Of a DNA stretch of 53,405 bases, positions 44,401-52,000 are shown piece after piece. The notes below the pieces were generated by a model. It did no database searches and was not told the DNA's origin. It saw nothing but the letters and a program-made list of their open reading frames with translations. The stretch is from Flavobacterium undicola (GTDB lineage Bacteria; Bacteroidota; Bacteroidia; Flavobacteriales; Flavobacteriaceae), in assembly GCF_009909155.2 (NCBI RefSeq), contig NZ_JAAAPM020000028.1:1-53405 (forward strand), in the 5' to 3' direction. Position 1 is the stretch's first letter, and each line of letters opens with the position of its first letter. The position numbers were made by a program, and so were the translations under genes.

Positions 44401-45438
44401 TTTACGGATGCCAATATGAGTAATGGAAGTACGTATTACTATGTAATTTCTGTTACTAATTCGCTTGGAGAAAATCCTAATAGTGCCGAAGTGACAGCAA
44501 CACCAAATACCGGGCAAATTACTTACCTGAAATTTGATGAGGCAAGTGGAACGCGTGGCATTGATAGCTGGGGTGCGACCCATGCAACTTTGCAGGCAAC
44601 CGCAACGCGTGATGCCGGCCTTTTAGGCACTGCGCTTAAGCTGGACGGGACTTCTACCTCTTATGCTACTTTGCCAACCAGTATTGTAAGCACATTAAAT
44701 GATTTTACCATATCCACATGGGTAAGAATGGATGTTAAGTCTAACTGGATGAGGGTATTTGACTTTGGTACAGGAACGAGTAAATATATGTTTTTAACAA
44801 TTCAGGCCGGAACTGCTAATATTATGCGTTATGCCATTAAGAATGGAGGATCGGAGCAGCAGGTTAGTTTTACTTATACTCTTCCGCTTAATACTTGGAC
44901 ACTTTTTACTATTACCCAATCTGGAAACACCTGTACTTTGTATATCAATGGAACAGCTGTTGCCTCTAATACTGGTGTTACTATTAAACCATCAACTATT
45001 GGTAGCACTACCTTAAATTATCTGGGTAAATCACAGTTTAATGACAATATGTTTAAAGGCTCCATTGATAAATTTAAGATATTTAGCAGAGCTTTGAGCG
45101 CTGAAGAAATAGTTGCAGAACAAAATCAGCTTACTCAAAAAAATGATAATAACACTCTTAAATATGACTTATCAACAAACAATGATGTGATAATAAAAAA
45201 TACTGTTATTTATCCTAACCCTGTAGTGAATAATAGATTTACTATCGCTACCAATACTGAGTTAATTGGAAAAGAAGTACAAGTAAAATTAGTTGATTTT
45301 GCAGGACGAACTGTTTACTTAAAATCAATTAAAAACAATACTGGTACTATCGATGTGGTTTTAAATCAGACTTTGCTTGATGGTATTTATATCTTAATTT
45401 TAAATAATCAATATTCTGCTAAAGTTTTTATAAAATAA
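38428..45438 (+). CDS. Giant modular T9SS-exported protein with alginate-lyase-like domain (copy 1)
   Basis: 2336 residues. Signal peptide ending ILAQQ. Then in order: an alginate-lyase-like helical toroid (about 27-370; HNLAFMWWFTGD, NESMLDIGDYAQYWA), a ConA/DUF1349-like domain (about 372-550), a He_PIG-type Ig domain (about 553-635), two FN3-like domains (640-815), autotransporter-type beta-strand repeats (820-1330), LamG (1330-1535), four Ig-like repeats (1535-1870), He_PIG, FN3-like, LamG (2030-2230) and a T9SS type A sorting domain (from about 2255; IYPNPVVNN and terminal SAKVFIK). Probably a cell-surface or secreted polysaccharide lyase with many carbohydrate- and matrix-binding modules. 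Activity is untested; the key lyase residues were not resolved by eye. Confidence 0.75.
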   Translation: MKKTYSIFIFGTLLLILGFTQRILAQQTFVHPGIPFTQSDLDQLKVNITQEPWLSAYNTFKNDSHSKLSYTPGAPQATVSRAPDLNNVQWKNDMLAIHNLAFMWWFTGDAAYAQKATDMLDAWAVTNTSWGGNESMLDIGDYAQYWATGAEILRYTYPGWTAANTQHVENYFSQVLYPNSWVPNPLRDQNKGALQLKIALGASVFCNDVTKFNQAIEVYRMDAGGGMRNSLPNGEVGDTGRDDHWRVQAAALAWGAEVAYKQNVDMFSELDNRILAIGELYHKYAFDGATMTYIPFGGYASYWTSWGILPGSRSGDMTNLIYSAYNVRKGIATPQTDRMRAALMQSGSTNYSPAGGDFLFLKSSDTSTAVSLTPKYYPADHVQAVNNLTNIDIGNTGLAGSASYNNGIWTLKGAGTSTSTAFNFNFKKVSGDAGLVVKVDNISLNTGGCGVMLRESLAPGSAFWDLYLNATGGAGRHWQPKAPWWLKIERVGTRIFVYHSQDGVNWTNDGCTYSATGFPTNLYAGFYTLSNNTSAQNTATFSNVAYSQTAPTGSPEISSATTATATLGASFSYSIIASASPSSYSASGLPAGLSINTSTGVISGTPTAIGQSVVTLGAANTSGTGTATLILNVNSNVAPAAPSGATAAVNNVTRISVSWPAVTNASSYTVKRSLSSSGPFTAIQTGIIGTSFIDASPQPEVSNYYVVTALAGTLESGNSNVVSASVPPAVPSMPVVLNNSSSIGLSWNTASGAVTYKVKRGTVSGGPYTTLATVSTTSYTDTNVSSGSPYYYVVSSMGNTLESANSAEAFGVPGASTRIWKPTPVTTNLNLASNWVENALPVNPAILTLGAASDTLLTNDITGLVASRIQFASDANAYTISGNSLTLKNDLVNNSSSAQTLSTPLVLTDQLNVNTTGDVVLNGGISGTGSLMKSGAAVLYVKGSSNTYSGNTTIVSGILAAAGDGTGTASNPTAGPLGTGKIQLNGGALQATAGANLKLYNDVEVLPGNRSYMYEDVYSITLYGKLLGSGTVQHDGNDYAGLNLLGDNSQFTGTFISKLRSGKQRIRFGIPQSGSANATWTLDANAVDCHGIGFASGTLNFGALNGRGYIRADAGGAPVISIGALNTYSSYGGTIGANGSNLTVEKVGTGTLEMWGNQAYGGTTTVKKGKLLINNSATTGVFVSPIIIEEGALGGFGASQSSATLGTGSGAGAILEPGFLTVGTLSVGALTLKADATYTPEINLGTAIGDQIKATSVNLTNSPLLTPISIAGTLAFGTYYTIINNTGTGAITGTFNSLPEWASITVGGYSFIITYVGGDGNDVVLMDARAIGQTYYKFNEASGTQATDTWGTNHGTLQATAIRDTGRGGSALKLDGTSTSYATLPTGVVSTLTDFTISTWVKMDVKTTWMRIFDFGTGTSKYLFLSIQAGSANVMRYAIKNGGTEQQVNFTYTLPLNTWTHFAITQSGSTCSMYINGALVATNTGVTIKPSTIGSTTLNYLGKSQFSDPLFKGSIDEFKIFNRALSAAEIAASHLSQTITLNATAQKVMGDDDFEPATVSSGLTVTYTSSNESVASIVNGKVHILAAGTATITAIQDGNEIYWQAPSQTQALTIVKKDQTISFAAIGTKTIGDLDFDPSATASSGLAVTYSSSDESIASIVNGKIHILAAGTATITASQAGDNVYAAAPSQTQVLTVVKQAQTINFTAIGTKTMGDADFDPSATASSGLAVTYSSSDTSVASIVNGNVHILAAGTSTITAAQAGNNIYAAAQSQTQVLTVIKQAQTISFAAIGTKLLGDADLDPSATASSGLAVTYSSSNASVASIVNGKVHILGTGTATITASQAGNNVYAAAPSQTQVLTVVITNNTTPSAVMGTAFTYTITNNAALTSFTATGLPAGLSLNTSTGVISGTPTEYGAFSVALTASNGSISGSQSITVTVYTVVNNVIVASGDAKNIIEWDAIQNLSYNVKRSTTSGGSYTSIGTTSGTTFTDANMSNGSTYYYVISVTNSLGENPNSAEVTATPNTGQITYLKFDEASGTRGIDSWGATHATLQATATRDAGLLGTALKLDGTSTSYATLPTSIVSTLNDFTISTWVRMDVKSNWMRVFDFGTGTSKYMFLTIQAGTANIMRYAIKNGGSEQQVSFTYTLPLNTWTLFTITQSGNTCTLYINGTAVASNTGVTIKPSTIGSTTLNYLGKSQFNDNMFKGSIDKFKIFSRALSAEEIVAEQNQLTQKNDNNTLKYDLSTNNDVIIKNTVIYPNPVVNNRFTIATNTELIGKEVQVKLVDFAGRTVYLKSIKNNTGTIDVVLNQTLLDGIYILILNNQYSAKVFIK
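43033..44022 (+). repeat. Four Ig-like repeats in giant protein 1
   Basis: Repeats start near 43033, 43282, 43531 and 43780, with a 249-bp (83-residue) period for the last three. Each holds G-[DL]-x-DF(E/D)P-x-x-x-SSGL-[AT]-VTY-[ST]-SS-[ND], followed by IVNGK-[IV]-HILAAGTATIT. Units 2-4 are close to identical at the DNA level, so recent expansion or gene conversion is likely. Confidence 0.8.
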
Positions 45439-45463
45439 TAAACCTCAGCATTACCTTAAACAA

Positions 45464-45500
45464 AAGCCGTTTCAAGAGCATCATATTCTTGAAACGGCTT
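45464..45500 (+). terminator. Terminator of giant gene 1
   Basis: 14-bp stem aagccgtttcaaga / tcttgaaacggctt, 26 bp after the stop, followed by a short A/T-rich segment without a clean U-tract. Confidence 0.75.
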
Positions 45501-45693
45501 ATTTATTTAATTTAAATATCTTCTTGAAAAATTCTGATCCCAATAATTATCCTCTTTCTTAACTACAGCTTCTCTATTACAAAAAACATATTAAAAACCA
45601 TTTCCAAACACAATAACATTTTTCAAATTAACAATCAATTACATCTAAAATTACATTAAATATTTTTTTATTATTAAAAAACAACAAAAAACA

Positions 45694-45747
45694 CAATTAC
45701 ATCAGCATGGTTCAGAACAGTTAAATGGTTTTAAAGCAATAATTTTG
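45694..45747 (+). promoter_or_regulatory. Regulon promoter P6 (giant gene 2)
   Basis: Core GGTTCAGAACAGTT (45709-45722). The -7 element TAATTTTG lies at 45740-45747, again 17 nt after the core. The mRNA leader would be about 285 nt, far longer than for copy 1 (about 107 nt), because about 180 bp separate the conserved promoter from the ATG. Confidence 0.8.
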
Positions 45748-46039
45748 TTTGATTACTAAAGACAAGATTGACACATAGTCTTTTAAAAATAAAAACATAA
45801 AAAAAATTGCCTATGACAGAATAAGGAATTCAAAACCTAAACAAACTTGCCATTATATCAATACCACATCAAGAGCAAGCATACTTAAAAGAATACAATT
45901 GAATCCAACACTACTATTTTGTATTTCTCTAAACGATCCTAAAATACAGCCCTCCTATCTTTTTTCTTTATATAGAAAAAAGATTCCAAGGTTAAGTTGT
46001 ATTAAATACCACAAAAAAATTATATCTAAAAACAAATCA

Positions 46040-49000
46040 ATGAAAAAATTTTACTCCCTTTTCATGTATGGAATTTTGTTTCTGATTCTCTGTTTTACCC
46101 AGCAGATTTCAGCACAACAAACGTTTGTACATCCGGGTATTGCCTTTAATCAGGCAGATCTGGATCAGCTAAAGGTTAACATTACAAAAGAACCCTGGCT
46201 TTCAGCTTACAATACTTTTAAGAATGATAGTCATTCACAATTAAGTTATGTTGGATCACCGCAGGCAACAGTAAGCCGTGCCCCAAACTTAAATAACACC
46301 ACATGGATCAATGATATGATTGCGGTGCACAATCTGGCATTTATGTGGTGGTTTACCGGTGATGTGGCTTACGCCCAAAAAGCTACCAGCATACTTGATG
46401 GCTGGGCAGTAACTAATACCTCCTGGGGTGGTAACGAATCAATGTTAGATATAGGTGACTATGCCCAGCACTGGGCTGTAGGTGCCGAAATACTTCGTTA
46501 TACTTATCCAGGATGGACGCAGGCCAATACGGATCACGTAGAAAAGTATTTTTCTGAAGTATTATTTCCTACTTCATGGGTACCTTATCCTTTACGCGAC
46601 CAGAACAAAGGAGCTCTTCAACTTAAAATTGCTCTGGGAGCATCAATTTTCTGTAATGATGCTACCAAATTTAATCAGGCGATTGAAGTTTACAGAATGG
46701 ATGCCGGCGGCGGTATGCGTAACTCACTCCCTAATGGAGAAGTTGGAGATACAGGTCGTGATGATCACTGGCGTGTACAGGCTGCAGCTTTAGCTTGGGG
46801 CGCAGAAGTTGCCTATAAACAAAATATAGACATGTTTTCCGAGTTAGACAATCGAGTATTGGCTATCGGTGAATTGTATCATAAATATGCCTTTGACGGA
46901 GCTTCTATGACCTATGTTCCTTTTGGAGGTTATGCCAGTTATTGGACCAGCTGGGGAATTCAGCCCGGAGCAGTAACCGGTGATATGACAAACCTTATTT
47001 ATAGTGCTTATAATGTGCGTAAAGGAATTCCAACTCCGGATACCGACAGAATGCGTGCTGCAGTGGGTGGTGCCGGTGGTAATTTCTTATATTTGAAATC
47101 TTCGGATACTTCTACAGCAGTTAGTTTGCCTCCTGTGTATTATCCTGCCGATCACGTGCAGCCGGTAAGCAATTTAACTAATATAGATATCGGTAATACA
47201 GGATTAGCAAGCAGTGCTTCATTCAATAATGGAATATGGACGCTTAAAGCCGCCGGAACTTCCACCAGTACTGCCTTTAGTTTCAATTTCAAAAAAGTTA
47301 GTGGTGATGCCGGTCTGGTAGTAAAAGTGGACAATATGTCGCTCACTACAGGAGGCTGCGGTGTGATGTTACGCGAATCACTTGCACCAGGTTCCCCTTA
47401 CTGGGATCTTTTTCTTAACGCTACCGGCGGTGCCGGAAGACATTGGCAACCCAAAGCTCCTTGGTGGTTAAAAATTGAACGTGTTAACACCCGTATATTT
47501 GTATATCATTCGCAGGATGGTGTTCACTGGACTAATGATGGTTGCTGGTATTCACCTACTGGTTTCCCAACTAATTTGTATGCGGGATTTTATACCCTTT
47601 CTAATAATACATCGGCACAAAATACTGCTACATTCAGCAATGTAGCCTATAGTCAAACCGCACCAACCGGATCTCCAGAGATTAGCAGTGCTACCACGAC
47701 TACAGCTACCATTGGTACGCCTTTTAACTATAACATAATTGCTGATGCTAACCCATCATCTTACAGTGCCAGCGGATTGCCAGCAGGACTTAGTATTGAT
47801 ACAGCTACCGGAATTATTTCAGGTACAGCTACGGAGTTAGGACAAAGCGAAGTTACCATAACAGCTACCAATGCCAATGGAACAGGCGCAGCCACTTTAA
47901 TCCTTAAAGTGATTAATAGTGAAGCACCTGCAGCTCCAACTTCAGCAATAGCATCGATTGTTAATACTACACAAATTAAACTTAACTGGACAGCTTCAGC
48001 TAATGCTATCAGTTATTCCGTGAAACGTTCGCTAACACTGGGTGGTCCCTATACAACTATCCAGACAGGTATTACGGGAACCTCTTTTACAGATGTAAGT
48101 CCTACACCTGAAGTGAATAACTATTATGTAATTACGGCTCTTACAGGAGATCAAGAAAGCGGAATTTCTAATGAAGTTTTTGAGTCGGTTCCTCCTGCAA
48201 TTCCGGGACGTCCTGTAACAACTAATCAAAGTGACCGTGTTAACCTTACATGGGATACTGCTTTAGGCGCTTCTTCATACAAAGTAAAACGTGGTATCGT
48301 AAGTGGTGGTCCTTATACAACGATTGCAACTGTTAGCACTAACAGCTATGTGGACACAAATGTTACCAGCGGTAATCCCTATTACTATGTGGTTTCTTCT
48401 TTAGGAGCTACACAGGAAAGTGGCAATTCTGCAGAAGCCTTTGGTGTACCGGGCGCAAATTCTTCGGTATGGAGTCCAACGCCTCTTAGCAATTCATTTA
48501 ATCTGGCAACTAACTGGGTTGAAAATACTCTTCCAGTAAACCCTGCCATATTAACCTTCAAGGCAACTACTGATTCAATTGTAAACAACGATATAAATGA
48601 CCTGATAGTCTCAAGACTTCAATTCGAATCTGGAGCTGATGCCTATACTATTTCAGGTAATTCATTAACACTAAAAAATGATCTTGTAAACAATTCATCA
48701 AGTACTCAAACTTTAACTACTCCATTACTATTAACGGATCAACTTAATGTTAATACAGTTGGTAATACAGCTTTAGAGGGTATGATTAGTGGTAGCGGTT
48801 CCTTAATGAAATCCGGATCAGGTATTTTATATGTCAGAGGAAGTAACAATACTTATTCTGGAAATACAACTGCTAATCTGGGTATTCTATCAGTATCGGG
48901 AATAGGAACCGGGACTCCTAGCAGTCCTACAGCCGGGCCTTTAGGTTCAGCTAAGATAATCATGAACGGAGGAGCATTACAGGCTACAGCCGGCGGTAAT

Positions 49001-52000
49001 CTTGAATTATATAATGATATAGAGGTTCTTCCTCAAAATAGAAGTTATATGTATGAAGATATTTATTCTATAACACTTCGAGGAAAACTATTAGGTAGTG
49101 GAACACTGGAACATGACGGAAATGATTATGCCGGACTTAATCTCTTAGGCGATAATAGTCAATTTACAGGAACTTTTATCTCTAAACTGAGAAGTGGTAA
49201 ACAAAGGATACGTTTCGGAATTCCGCAGTCAGGAAGTGCAAACGCAACCTGGTTATTAGATGCCAATGGGATTGATTGTCAGGGCATCGGTTTTGCAACC
49301 GGAACGCTAAACTTTGGTGCTCTTAACGGTCGTGGTTATATCCGTGCCGATGGGGGCGGTGCGCCAGTTATCAGTATTGGTGCCCTTAATACGTATTCCA
49401 GTTATGGCGGAACCATTAACGGTAATGGCACTAATCTAAGCGTTGAAAAGGTAGGTACAGGCATTTTAGAAATGTGGGGAAACCAGGCCTACACCGGAAC
49501 TACTACTGTAAAAAAAGGAAAATTATTGATAAACAACAATGGAACAACCGGGGTGTTTGTTAGTCCTATCACTATAGAAGAAGGAGCATTGGGCGGCTTC
49601 GGACAAACTCAGTCATCGGCAACTCTTGGAACTGGTAGCGGAGCAGGTGCTATATTAGAACCTGGATTTTTAAAAGTTGGTACCTTAACTGTTGGTGCTC
49701 TTACTTTAAAAGCGGATGCTACCTATACTCCGGAAATTAACCTGGGTACAGCTATTGGCGATCAAATTAAAGCCACTAGTGTAAACTTGCTTAACAGTCC
49801 TGTTTTAGCTCCAATCAGCATTGCGGGTACATTGAATACAGGAACAAATTATACAATAATAGACAATACAGGAACACTTGCTATTAATGGTACTTTTAAG
49901 AATTTACCTGAAATGTCTCTTGTAAACATAGGTGGTTATGATTTTCGTATTACTTACATAGGAGGCACGGGTAACGATGTGGTACTATTAGATGACCGTA
50001 CTGTAACTGTTGCAATTACAAGTGTATTAGAGCAAACTACACTTATTGGAAGACCTTTCTCTTATACTATTACAGCCATCAAATCACCAACTAGCTTTAA
50101 TGCTACTGGACTGCCTGCTGGTTTAACCATAGATACTGCTTCCGGTATAATTTCAGGAACTCCAACTGTGCAAGGGATTTTCTCTGTAACACTTACTGCT
50201 TCAAATGAAACCGCATCTAATACTAAAATTTTATCATTAAAAGTATTAAATACTGTAGTTGATGGTTTAATAGTAGCGGCTGGTGATGCTAAAAATATCA
50301 TCGAATGGAATCCAATTCTAGATTTTAGCTATAATGTAAAACGTTCGACAACTTCTGGTGGACCTTATACTACCATTGGGACTGTTACGGGATCAAAATT
50401 TACCGATACAAATATCACTAACGGAACTGCTTATTATTACGTAGTGTCTTCTATTGACAGTACGGGAGAAAATCCTAACAGTGCAGAAGTAAAAGCAACT
50501 CCAAATATCGGGCAAGTTACTTACCTGAAATTTGACGAATTAACTGGAACACGTAGCATTGATAGTTGGGGCGCTAATCACGGTACATTAAACACTACTG
50601 CAAGTCGCAGTGAGGGTAGAAACGGACAAGCCCTTAAACTAGACGGAACAGCTAGCTCTTATGCTACCTTACCTACTGGAATTGTGAGCACATTATCTGA
50701 CTATTCGATAACAGCATGGGTAAATATGGATGAATTGGCTAACTGGATGCGCGTTTTTGACTTTGGAACTGGAACATCTAAGTATATGTTTTTATCCTCT
50801 CAGGCTGGAGCATCGGGTCAGGTACGTTTTGCAATTAAAAATGGTGGATCAGAACAAGGTATGACGTATAATTACACTACTCCTCTTAAAACCTGGACTC
50901 ACTTTGCAATTACCCAATCTGGAAGTACTTGTAGTATGTACATTAACGGAGCTTTAGTTGCAACTAATACTGCTGTAACTATTAAACCTTCTGATTTAGG
51001 AAGCACTAATTTGAACTATTTGGGCAAATCTCAATGGGGAGGAGACTCTATGTTTAAAGGTGCTATTGATGAATTTAAGATCTATAGCAGAGCCTTAACT
51101 GCATCTGAAATTGCTGGAAGTTCTGTAAGTCAAACTATAACGCTAAATTCAATTGCTCAAAAAGTAATGGGTGATGACGATTTTGATCCAGCAGCAACCG
51201 CTACTTCAAGTCTTCCGGTAACCTACAGCAGCTCAAACGAATCTGTGGCAACCATTGTAAATGGTAAAGTCCATGTTGTTTCTACCGGAACTGCAACTAT
51301 TACTGCTTCTCAAGCAGGAAACAGCGTATACTGGCCGGCAGCATCACAATCAAAAGTTTTAACGGTTGTTATTACAAATGATACGCAACTTAATACTTTA
51401 ATTGGTAAACCATTTACTTATACCATTAGCAACAAAGCACTAAGCAATTTTACTGCAACTGGTTTACCTGCCGGTTTAAGCGTTGACAGTGTTACAGGAA
51501 TAATATCTGGAACTCCAACACAATTCGGTACTTTTTCAGTAACCTTAACTGCTACTAACGGTAGCAATACAGGTTCACAAACTATCATTTTAAATGTACA
51601 AAATATTGTACCAAGTAATGTTATAGTAGCAGATGGTGACGGTAAAAACATTATAGAATGGGATCCTATTGCCGATTACACCTACAATGTTAAACGTTCG
51701 ACAGTATCAGGAGGACCTTATACAACTATCGGAAATGTGAGTACTACCAAGTTCACTGATACTAATGTTACAAATGGAAATACCTATTACTATGTAGTAT
51801 CTTCAATGAATGGACAGAATGAAACTGCAAATAGTACAGAAGTAATAGCATCCCCTACTAGTGGTCGAGTTAGCTACCTAAAATTTGATGAGGCAAGTGG
51901 AACACGCGCTATTGACAACTGGGGAGCAAACCATGGAACATTGGCAGCCACAGCGACTCGAGATACTGGTAAATACAGTCAGTCACTTAAACTGGATGGA

